Assembly (NCBI RefSeq): GCF_010550245.1
Contig: NZ_JAAGLU010000002.1
Location: forward strand, 62,001-126,000
Reading direction: 5' to 3'
Source of the DNA: Streptomyces sp. SID12501
Lineage (GTDB): Bacteria > Actinomycetota > Actinomycetes > Streptomycetales > Streptomycetaceae
DNA: 64,000 bases
The notes under the pieces are model-generated. The model was given only the letters and a program-made list of their open reading frames with translations. It was not told the origin of the DNA and made no database searches. Each line of letters begins with the position of its first letter. Within the stretch, counting starts at the first letter, position 1. Shown here piece by piece: positions 43,059 through 51,079 of the stretch. The position numbers and the translations under genes were made by a program.

Positions 43059-43080
43059 GGGGGCCTTGCCGCAAGCCCCC
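43059..43080. promoter_or_regulatory. Rifamycin-associated element (RAE)
   Basis: On the minus strand this reads GGGGGCTTGCGGCAAGGCCC plus CC, an inverted repeat matching the published RAE GGGGCTTGCGGCAAGGCCC exactly. RAEs are found upstream of rifamycin-inactivation and helR genes and are needed for rifamycin induction. It is 59 bases before the glycosyltransferase stump and 190 before helR. Confidence 0.93.
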
Positions 43081-43102
43081 CGGTGCGCTATATCTTGAGC
43101 AT

Positions 43103-43139
43103 GGCAAGGGGTGCAGAACTCCTTGCCTTTGTTTTTTGT
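43103..43139 (+). terminator. Intrinsic terminator with U tract, on the plus strand
   Basis: GGCAAGGGG pairs with CTCCTTGCC over a 7-base loop and is followed by TTTGTTTTTT. A long U tract is rare in this genome type. It terminates rightward transcripts; the only candidate source is a promoter at the RAE itself (TTGCCG, 17 bases, TATATC at 43089-43094). Confidence 0.65.
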
Positions 43140-43159
43140 GGGGGCCCGGACGGCGAAGC

Positions 43160-43414
43160 TCAGGCCTCCGTGCTCTTCCGCTTCCTTCTCTCCCTGACCA
43201 TGACGACGATCAGGACGAGGGCGGTGGTCATCCCTGTGCTGATGACCAGGTCCAACAGGGCGTCGATCAGGTTGTCGACGGAGAAGTGGAAGATCAGCCT
43301 GGTCAGGAAGTCGGTGAGGGCCTTGGCATAGAGCATGAGGGCAACAAGGGTCAGGGGAATACTGAGCTTCTTCCTGGCCCGCTCCCGCTTTCCGTCTCGT
43401 TCTCCGTCATGCAT
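43160..43414 (-). CDS. Small membrane protein, unknown
   Basis: 84 residues: a basic/acidic N-terminus (HDGERDGKRERARKK), a helix at about 18-38, an amphipathic segment (FSVDNLIDALLDLV) and a second helix at about 55-75 ending RERRKRKSTEA. The ATG at 43414 is chosen because the longer frame lacks coding bias. It is two-helix, N-in/C-in. No family recognised. Confidence 0.6.
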   Translation of the reverse strand: MHDGERDGKRERARKKLSIPLTLVALMLYAKALTDFLTRLIFHFSVDNLIDALLDLVISTGMTTALVLIVVMVRERRKRKSTEA

Positions 43415-43695
43415 CTCTTCGCTCGTCTCTCGGTCCCAGCAGATCTGTACAGCAGCCCTATAGCCATACATGGGGAAGCTGCGTATTTCGCCAAGACCAG
43501 GCAAAGGCGAGTGGAAAAGGCTCTGTGCCGATCCGTGACCTCCAGGGGGCTGATCGATACGGCCCGGTTTCGCTCAGTGGAAGGGAACTTCCGTTGACGG
43601 GCCGGTTACGCATGCGGCATTTGGGAGAAACATCCTGCACGTTCTCTTTACGCCATCCGGCGCCATCGTGGCGACCCGCGCAGGAAGAGAACGCG

Positions 43696-45201
43696 ATGAC
43701 GGACACGGCCAGAGACCCAGGCGGAGATACGGAGATCGCAGGAGGGGAGGGCTACTCCCCCCGCCTCTACAACGAGGACCTCGCCCCGGCCACCGAGCGC
43801 AAGTGGGGCGCGTTCAGCATCTTCAACGTGTGGACCTCGGACGTACACAGTCTGTACGGCTACTTCCTCGCCGCCAGCCTGTTCCTGGTCGCCGGCAACA
43901 CCTTCAAGTTCCTGATCGGCATCGGCGTCGGATCGCTGATCATCTACTACCTGATGACGCTGATCGGAAAGGCGGGCGTGCGGACCGGTGTCCCGTACCC
44001 CGTCCTGGCCCGCGCCTCCTTCGGCACGTTCGGCGCGAACGTACCGGCGCTGGTCCGGGCGATCGTCGCCACGTTCTGGTACGGCGCCCAGACCAGCGCG
44101 GCGGCGGGTGCGATCGTGGCCTTCCTGATCCGCTACGACGGCCCGAAGAAACTGCACGAGACGACCCACCTCTTCGACCACAGCGGCCTGGAGGTCATCT
44201 GCTACCTCGCCGTGTGGGCGGCCCAACTGCTGATCATCAGCAAGGGGATGGAGACGGTCCGCCGGTTCCAGGACTTCGCCGGTCCGGCGGTGTGGCTGAT
44301 GATGCTGGTGCTGGCAGTCGCCCTGTCCGTGAAGGCGGGCACGCTGTCCTTCGCGGTGGACATGCCGGCCAAGGACCTGGCCGCGCTGGCGAAGAACGCG
44401 ACCGGCCTGGACGTGACGCCGGGTTCGTTCGCCGCGATAGCGGCCATCGCGGCGACCTGGGTGACGTACTTCGCCGCGCTGTTCCTGAACTTCGGAGACT
44501 TCGCCCGCTTCGCGCCGGACGAGAAGACCCTGAAGAAGGGCAACGTCTGGGGTCTGCCCGTCAACCTGATCCTGTTCTCGCTGGTGGCGGCGATGACAAC
44601 TGCCTCCGCCAGCAAGGTGTACGGCGAGGTCATCCTCGAACCGGCGGCGATCTCGGCGAAGTTCGACAGCGCGTTCCTCGTCCTGCTGGCCGCCCTGACG
44701 TTCGCCGTCGCGACCCTCGGCATCAACGTCGTCGCCAACTTCGTCAGCCCGGCCTTCGACTTCGCGAACATGGCCCCGAAGCACATCTCGTTCAAGCGGG
44801 GCGGCCTGATCGCGGCGGTCATCGCGCTGCTCCTCTACCCCCTCCACCCCTGGGACAACGCCCCGAGCTTCGTCAACGCCATCGGCTCGACGATGGGCCC
44901 GATCTTCGGCGTGGTGGTCGTCGACTACTACCTTCTCCGCAAGGCCCAGCTGAACGTCTCCGACCTCTACAAGGAGGACGGCGAGTTCCGCTTCCAGGGC
45001 GGCTGGAACATACGGGCCTTCGCGGCGGCGGCAGTCGGCGCGATCTTCTCCAGCATCCTCCCGACGTACGGGCCTTCGGGGTACGGGGCCGCGATGGGGC
45101 CGTACTCGTGGTTCGTCGGGGTGCTGGTCGCCGGGACGATCTACTTCGGGGTGAGCGGGGGGAAGAGCCGGCTGGTGGGTTCAGCGGAGCCCGCAGCCTG
45201 A
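43696..45201 (+). CDS. NCS1-family nucleobase:cation symporter
   Basis: 501 residues with 12 hydrophobic segments. NCS1 hallmarks: ATERKWGAFSIFNVWTSDVH before TM1, GAGVRTGVPYPVLARASFG-like loop, WYGAQTSAAAGAI in TM3, LFLNFGDFARFAP near TM8 and ISFKRGGLIAAV/PIFGVVVVDYYLLRK at the C-terminal half. Members import cytosine, uracil, allantoin or hydantoins with H+ or Na+. The substrate cannot be read. No purine/pyrimidine catabolic genes are adjacent. ATG with AGGAAGAG upstream. Confidence 0.9.
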   Translation: MTDTARDPGGDTEIAGGEGYSPRLYNEDLAPATERKWGAFSIFNVWTSDVHSLYGYFLAASLFLVAGNTFKFLIGIGVGSLIIYYLMTLIGKAGVRTGVPYPVLARASFGTFGANVPALVRAIVATFWYGAQTSAAAGAIVAFLIRYDGPKKLHETTHLFDHSGLEVICYLAVWAAQLLIISKGMETVRRFQDFAGPAVWLMMLVLAVALSVKAGTLSFAVDMPAKDLAALAKNATGLDVTPGSFAAIAAIAATWVTYFAALFLNFGDFARFAPDEKTLKKGNVWGLPVNLILFSLVAAMTTASASKVYGEVILEPAAISAKFDSAFLVLLAALTFAVATLGINVVANFVSPAFDFANMAPKHISFKRGGLIAAVIALLLYPLHPWDNAPSFVNAIGSTMGPIFGVVVVDYYLLRKAQLNVSDLYKEDGEFRFQGGWNIRAFAAAAVGAIFSSILPTYGPSGYGAAMGPYSWFVGVLVAGTIYFGVSGGKSRLVGSAEPAA

Positions 45202-45321
45202 CAGTGGGTGGGCGGCGTGCGGAAACGTAACAGCACGCTCGTTCGAGTGAATGGTTCAGGATTCCGTATTCGGGCCGCCGGTCTACTCTGGTCCTGTCGC
45301 GCTGAGCGAAGGAGGTCTGAC

Positions 45322-45987
45322 ATGGCGACGGCGGAGCCGATCATCATGCCGGGTTACCAGGGCGAGGCCATTCACGGCCCGTACGACGATCCTGACGATC
45401 CCGATGGCGAGCGCTACGAGAGGCGTATGCGCGAGTACCTGGGCGGCGCGAGCGTCGAGCAGGCCTTCGAGCTGTTCAGTGCGGCGGCCCCCGAGGGCTG
45501 GCGCGTAGAGCTGGTCGAAGGGGAGATCTACGTGGTGCCACCGGCGAATGGGGAGCACGAGGAGATCGTGTCGGAGGTCGTGGATCAGGTGGCCGCGCGC
45601 CGCACCGATCGTGCCTTGCGCAGTTACACGGGCATCGGCCTGAACGTTCCCGGAGCATCCGAGACCGGCCATGTCATCCCCGACCTGGTCGTCGCGCCCA
45701 AGGGCAGTTTCGACGACCAGGAGGAGTGGCACGATTCGGCCCCCGTACTCCTGGTGGCCGAGGTCACCTCCGAGTCGACCGCCGCCCGCGACCGTGACAA
45801 GAAGATCCGCGGTTACGCCCGTGCCGACATCCCCGTCTATCTGCTGATCGACCGGGAGGAGGGTGAGGTGCTGGTGTACTCCGAACCGTCGGGCGACGAC
45901 TACGCCAAGAGCCTGAAGCACAAACTGGGCCTGACTGTGCCCTTGCCCGCGCCCCTGGGGTTCGAGCTGGACACGGCGGAGTTCTGA
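45322..45987 (+). CDS. Uma2-family PD-(D/E)XK nuclease-fold protein
   Basis: 221 residues. EGWRVELVEGEIYVVPPANGEHE and the pattern PDLVVAPKG (Asp), LLVAEVTSEST (Glu-x-Thr in place of ExK) and KIRGYARADIPVYLLID follow Uma2 (DUF820). The fold is that of restriction endonucleases, but the activity of this very common streptomycete family is not established. An acidic segment (DDPDDPDGERYE) precedes the domain. ATG with perfect AAGGAGG. Confidence 0.88.
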   Translation: MATAEPIIMPGYQGEAIHGPYDDPDDPDGERYERRMREYLGGASVEQAFELFSAAAPEGWRVELVEGEIYVVPPANGEHEEIVSEVVDQVAARRTDRALRSYTGIGLNVPGASETGHVIPDLVVAPKGSFDDQEEWHDSAPVLLVAEVTSESTAARDRDKKIRGYARADIPVYLLIDREEGEVLVYSEPSGDDYAKSLKHKLGLTVPLPAPLGFELDTAEF

Positions 45988-46038
45988 GCGCGGGCGAGGT
46001 TCCGGCGGTTCTGATGGTCCACGGGAACTGACGCTTCC

Positions 46039-46203
46039 CTACCCCGGCCGGCCCTGAGCCTGCCCCAGTTCCTGGCTCGTCTCCTGGCTCATCGGCCCGG
46101 CATGATGCGGCTCCGCCGCCCGTGCCGGGCCCGTGTTCGCTGCGATGATGAGGGTGGCGGCGGCGACGATCGCCGCGCAGACCGCTCTGAAGTGTGAGAG
46201 CAC
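46039..46203 (-). CDS. Small exported peptide, divergent from the XRE-TPR regulator
   Basis: 54 residues from GTG, with GAGG 6 bases upstream. Residues 1-29 form a signal peptide (MLSHFRAV, hydrophobic CAAIVAAATLIIAA, then TGPARA as cleavage site). The mature part is 25 residues, starting AEPHHAGPM, Gln/Glu/Gly rich, ending GQAQGRPG. The gene is divergent from an HTH-TPR regulator with 102 bases between. In RRNPP systems of Firmicutes such pairs are quorum-sensing receptor and pheromone precursor; extending that here is inference. No homologue recalled. Confidence 0.7.
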   Translation of the reverse strand: MLSHFRAVCAAIVAAATLIIAANTGPARAAEPHHAGPMSQETSQELGQAQGRPG

Positions 46204-46305
46204 GGCAACCTCGCAACAACAGCGACGTATTAAGCACGCTTAACCCGTGGCTTAACGTAGAGGTTGACGCACCTCAACGGCAAGTAGGCACAGGGGAGTT
46301 GGGCG
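46204..46305. promoter_or_regulatory. Divergent operator with GCTTAA repeats
   Basis: GCTTAA occurs at 46238-46243 and 46250-46255, and inverted (TTAAGC) at 46230-46235, so TTAAGC-AC-GCTTAA is a near-continuous palindrome with a third half-site 12 bp on. On the minus strand TTAAGC, 17 bases, TAATAC forms a promoter for the peptide gene in the repeats. A second inverted repeat, GTTGA-x6-TCAAC, lies at about 46261-46276, in front of the regulator. Confidence 0.65.
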
Positions 46306-47649
46306 ATGGCTGAGCGGGACGACCCGGAAGTCATCGGGCGCAGGGTGCAACGGCTGCGTATCGAGCAGGGGCTGACACAGCGGCAGTTGGCGGAGCCCGC
46401 CTACACCCCCGCCTACATATCCACCCTGGAGGCGGGACGCGTACGGGCCTCCGACGAGGCGCTGCGACACATCGCCGAGCGGCTCGGGGTGGCGTACGAG
46501 GAGGTGGTGACCGGACGGCCGGCCCATCTGGCCACCAGCCTCCGGCTGCGCCTCACCGACGCCCAGCGCACCCTCGCCACCGGCGAGACCGAGGCGGCGG
46601 CCAAGCAGTACGGGGAGTTGCGGGAGGAGGCCGCGCGGCTCGGGTTCCTCGCGGAGGAGGCCGCCGCACTGCTCGGGCTCGGCGAGTGCGGGGTGGACAC
46701 CGGGGATCTCGCCGCCGCCCAGGAGTACTTCGAGCTCGCCGAGCGGTGCCTGGCCGACGAGCCCCTGACCGGCCGGGTTCCCGCCCTGCGCGGGCGGGCC
46801 GTCGCGCACTATCTCGCCGGTGAACTCCGTTACTCCGTATACCTTCTCGAGTCCACGATCGACGAGCTGAACCGCAGCGGGCTGCACGACCCGGACGCTC
46901 TTCTCCCCCTCTACGCCAGTTCCATCGCCCCCTACATGGACATGGGCGCCCACGCGCGCGCGGCCCAGGCGGCCGAACTCGCCCTCGCGCTCGCCCCGCA
47001 GGTGAGCGATCCGGCGCTGGTCGCCCGGATGCACCGGCAGGTGGCCCGGACGATGCTCGCCGAGGGGCGGTACGCGGATGCCGACGCCTCACTGGCGAAG
47101 GCCGCCGAGCTCTACCGGCAGCTGCAGATCCGTACCGAGCTGGCCAACTGCCACTGGATGCGCGGCTATCTGTACGCCCAGCAGAACGAACTCGCGCGCG
47201 CGGAAGCCGAGTTGCGGGAGGCGCACGCCATGCTGTCCGCCAAGCGCGCCGCCCTCTACAGCAGCCAGGTCACGGTCGAGCTGGCCGACGTACTGCACCG
47301 GCGCGGCAAGTCGGACGAGGCGGCGGCCCTGCTGCACGACGTACTCGGGGACCTGTCCTCGGAGCGCGGCGCCGTCCACTCGGCAGCCGCCCACCGCCTG
47401 CTCGGCATCATCGCCGAGGACGCCCGCGACACGGAGCGGGCGGAGGAGCACTACGTCCGCGCCCTCAGCGTCCTGGAGCGCGCGGGCGCCGCCGGCGACC
47501 TCGCCGACCTGTGCCGGCTGCTCGGCGATCTGCTGCGCCGGACGGGCCGGGTGGAGGCCGCGCTCGACGCCTACCGGACGGGGCTGGGGCATCGTACGGC
47601 CCCTGGGACGACCACCCTGGGCCCTGCGCCCGCACAGCCTCCTCTTTGA
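46306..47649 (+). CDS. XRE-family regulator with TPR domain (RRNPP-like)
   Basis: 447 residues. An N-terminal XRE HTH (about 8-66: IGRRVQRLRIEQGLTQRQLA, YISTLEAGRVRAS) is followed by about eight TPR-like helical pairs (residues 75-430; EAAAKQYGELREEAARLG, AAQEYFELAERCL, ERAEEHYVRALSVLERAG). This is the architecture of peptide-responsive regulators (PlcR, NprR, Rgg, AimR) and of some streptomycete activators. GGGGAG precedes the ATG. Probably represses or activates the divergent peptide gene and itself. Confidence 0.88.
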   Translation: MAERDDPEVIGRRVQRLRIEQGLTQRQLAEPAYTPAYISTLEAGRVRASDEALRHIAERLGVAYEEVVTGRPAHLATSLRLRLTDAQRTLATGETEAAAKQYGELREEAARLGFLAEEAAALLGLGECGVDTGDLAAAQEYFELAERCLADEPLTGRVPALRGRAVAHYLAGELRYSVYLLESTIDELNRSGLHDPDALLPLYASSIAPYMDMGAHARAAQAAELALALAPQVSDPALVARMHRQVARTMLAEGRYADADASLAKAAELYRQLQIRTELANCHWMRGYLYAQQNELARAEAELREAHAMLSAKRAALYSSQVTVELADVLHRRGKSDEAAALLHDVLGDLSSERGAVHSAAAHRLLGIIAEDARDTERAEEHYVRALSVLERAGAAGDLADLCRLLGDLLRRTGRVEAALDAYRTGLGHRTAPGTTTLGPAPAQPPL

Positions 47650-47706
47650 CGATTCGGAGGCGGCGCACAGTACGGGCGGTTAGCCTTCGGCCGGAACTAT
47701 GAACAT

Positions 47707-48782
47707 TTGACCGGATCGGAACGGTACGGGCGCTTGGACGGCGAGCACGGCGGAGAGTACAGGGGAGAGTACGGCGGTGGCGGGCGGAGTGTGGCCGACG
47801 GGCTGAGGCTCGTCGTACGCGCGTTCGTGTACGTCGTCGTCGGGGGCGTCGCGCTGATCGCGATCGTCACCGTCGCCTCCGTACTCGGGCCGACCGTCGC
47901 CCTGGACCTGTACACGCCCGCCGTGGCCGCCTGGTGGACGGTGTTCACGGCGGTGGTGGTGCAAGGGGTGCCGTTTCTGCTGCTGGGCACGGTGGTGTCG
48001 GCGGCGATCGGGGCGTTCGTACCGGAGAGGGTGTTCACCCGGCTGCTCCCGCGCAACCAGGCGCTCGCCGTGCCGATCGCGGGCGCGGCGGGGGTCGTCC
48101 TCCCGGGGTGCGAGTGCGCGTCCGTGCCGGTCGCGGGGAGTCTGATGCGGCGGGGAGTGGCCCCGGCCGCCGCGCTCGCTTTCCTGCTCTCTGCTCCGGC
48201 CATCAATCCTGTGGTGCTGGTGGCGACCTCGATCGCTTTCCCCGGCCAGCCGAAGATGGTGCTCGGCCGGCTGGTGGCGTCCCTGGCCACGGCGGTGGTC
48301 ATGGGCTGGCTGTGGGCACGGTTCGGGCGGGAGGAATGGATGCGGAAGCCCACGTCGGGGAGCGGGTCGTCGGCCTCCGAGTCCTCCGGCTGGCGCGGGT
48401 TCACGGCCGGGCTCCAGCACGACTTCCTGCACGCGGGCGGTTTCCTGGTGCTGGGTGCGGGGGCTGCGGCGACCTTCAACATCGTCGTACCGAGGTCCGT
48501 GCTCGACGTGTTCACCGGCTCGGCGTGGCTGTCGGTGCTGCTGCTCGCCGTACTGGCGGTCGTACTGTGCGTGTGCAGCGAGGCGGACGCCTTCGTCGCG
48601 GCCTCGCTCAGCGGCTTCTCCCCCACGGCCCGGCTCGCCTTCATGGTGGTCGGCCCGATGGTCGACCTGAAGCTGATCGCCCTCCAGGCGGGCACCTTCG
48701 GCCGGTCCTTCGCCGTCCGGTTCTCGTCGGTGACATGGGTGGTCGCGGTGAGCAGCAGCGTCGTCGTCGGGTGGTGGTTGTT

Positions 48783-48786
<4 letters not shown>
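47707..48786 (+). CDS. Permease of UPF0718/DUF318 type
   Basis: 359 residues from a TTG; the start is uncertain and GTG 47791 is equally plausible because the first helix begins directly after it. About eight transmembrane helices. The repeat motif is GCECASVPVAGSLMRRG (Cys-rich) in the first half and CVCSEADAFVAAS in the second, typical of this family, whose B. subtilis member YcgR forms a pair with YcgQ. Proposed metal or sulfur-species transport. Coupled to the next gene by GTGA overlap. Confidence 0.85.
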
Positions 48787-49577
<791 letters not shown>

Positions 49578-49652
49578 ACGGTGACGGGCACTCGTAACTG
49601 AGCGAGGGTGAAAGGATTCCACGGGTGCCGGACAAGGCAGGGCGTGGAATCC

Positions 49653-50267
49653 ATGACGGAGACGGAACAGAGGGCCACCCGGGATCAGCGGGCCCGCTTC
49701 GAGGCACTGGCGCACGTCGTGACGGAGCCGCTGCACCGCTATCTGCTGCGGCGCGCCGAGCCCGACCAGGTCGACGACATCCTCTCGGAGACGCTGCTGG
49801 TGCTGTGGCGCCGTATCGAGGACGTACCGGGCCTGGAGGCGTCGGAAGACATCCCCGACCCCGACGCCGTACTGCCCTGGTGCTACGGCGTGGCCCGTGG
49901 CTGCCTGGCCAACGCCCGTCGCGCGGACCGGCGTAGACGCTCGCTGTTCGAACGCCTGACGTGGACGGCGGCGGGCCCGACGCGGGAGACGGAGGACCCC
50001 GACCACACCGCCCTGCACTCGGCGCTCGCCCAACTCCGCGCGCTGGACCGCGAGGTGGTGCTCCTGTGGGCGTACGAGGAACTGACCCCGAGCCGGATCG
50101 CCGAGGTGACCGGGCTGAGCGCGAACGCCGTGAGCATCCGGCTGCACCGGGCGAAGAAGAGACTGGCGGCCCAGCTGGAGCGAAAGACCGGCCCGCGCCC
50201 CGGACATGAGACAGACGAAGGACAAGGAACCGGTACCGGAAACGGAAACGGAAGGAGCAGTCGATGA
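49653..50267 (+). CDS. ECF-type RNA polymerase sigma factor
   Basis: 204 residues. Region 2 (about 18-90: HVVTEPLHRYLLRR, VDDILSETLLVLWRR, PWCYGVARGCLANARRADRR) and region 4 (about 115-180: LRALDREVVLLWAYEELTPS, NAVSIRLHRAKKRL). The C-terminal 25 residues are Gly/Asn/Thr repeats. The ATG is 6 bases after a weak GGAA. Overlaps the membrane-protein gene by 4 bases (ATGA), so that product is probably its anti-sigma factor. Confidence 0.9.
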   Translation: MTETEQRATRDQRARFEALAHVVTEPLHRYLLRRAEPDQVDDILSETLLVLWRRIEDVPGLEASEDIPDPDAVLPWCYGVARGCLANARRADRRRRSLFERLTWTAAGPTRETEDPDHTALHSALAQLRALDREVVLLWAYEELTPSRIAEVTGLSANAVSIRLHRAKKRLAAQLERKTGPRPGHETDEGQGTGTGNGNGRSSR

Positions 50268-50962
50268 ACGACGACGAGTTGCTGGCCCACCTGAAGGCCA
50301 CGGACCCGGCACTGACCTCGAAGGCTCCGCGACCCGACGTCACCCGTCTTGTGGAGGCCACGATGAACACGAACACGAACACAGCCACAACCACAAAAAC
50401 AGCCACAGCCACAGCCGCAGCCACAACCAAAGCCACTCAGGGCGCACGGCCGCGTCGCCGCCTCGTACCGGCACTGGCCTTCACGGCACTGCTGCTGGTG
50501 GGAGGTGGTGTCAGCTGGGGTGTCGCACGGGGCGGAGAGGGTCCGGCGGACAAAGCGGGGGCAGGTGCGGCGGGAGTCGGTCGGGTGCCCCAGCTTGGGC
50601 CCCTGACCCTGATGCTCCCGGAGGGAAACCCGGGGACGGCGAAGTGCGTGGCACCCACGCCCGACCTCCTGCGCGGCCACGAAATGGCCTTCGAGGGCAC
50701 GGTGACGGCCGAAGAGGGCGACGACCGCGTGATTCTCCGGGTCGACCACTGGTACCGGCTCGACCCCAACCTGGCCAACCCTTCCGACCAAGTCCGCCTC
50801 AGCAACAGCGGGGCGTTCTCGGAGGCCCCGGACTTCCGGATCGGCGTCCACTACCTCGTCACCGCCGACGGCGGCATCGTCCCGATGTGCGGAGGCACTA
50901 CCGAGGCCACGGACGAGGGAAGGGCCATGTTCCGGGAGGCGTTCGAGACTCCGGTGAAGTAG
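50264..50962 (+). CDS. Membrane partner/anti-sigma-like protein of the ECF factor
   Basis: 232 residues. N-terminal cytoplasmic part (about 1-62) starts MNDDELLAHLKATDPAL, a pattern common in ECF-linked proteins. It includes the low-complexity tract MNTNTNTATTTKTATATAA made of 'aacacg/acagcc' repeats. A single transmembrane helix follows (about 66-85), then an extracellular domain of about 145 residues with Cys residues. There is no obvious zinc-finger (HxxxCxxC) anti-sigma motif. Confidence 0.8.
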   Translation: MNDDELLAHLKATDPALTSKAPRPDVTRLVEATMNTNTNTATTTKTATATAAATTKATQGARPRRRLVPALAFTALLLVGGGVSWGVARGGEGPADKAGAGAAGVGRVPQLGPLTLMLPEGNPGTAKCVAPTPDLLRGHEMAFEGTVTAEEGDDRVILRVDHWYRLDPNLANPSDQVRLSNSGAFSEAPDFRIGVHYLVTADGGIVPMCGGTTEATDEGRAMFREAFETPVK

Positions 50963-51079
50963 CGGACAGGGGGCTTTCCGGCTGTTTGGGGCCAATGGTC
51001 GCTGACCGGCGCTAGGGTTCCCTTGATGCGCGGGATGTGGTGCGTGTCACACATCACTACGGTGCATCTGGGGGGCCTC

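Noticed and set aside
47707..47790. Zur-type box before the permease
   Set aside because: TGAACATTTGA is only a partial match to the Zur consensus and overlaps the putative TTG start.
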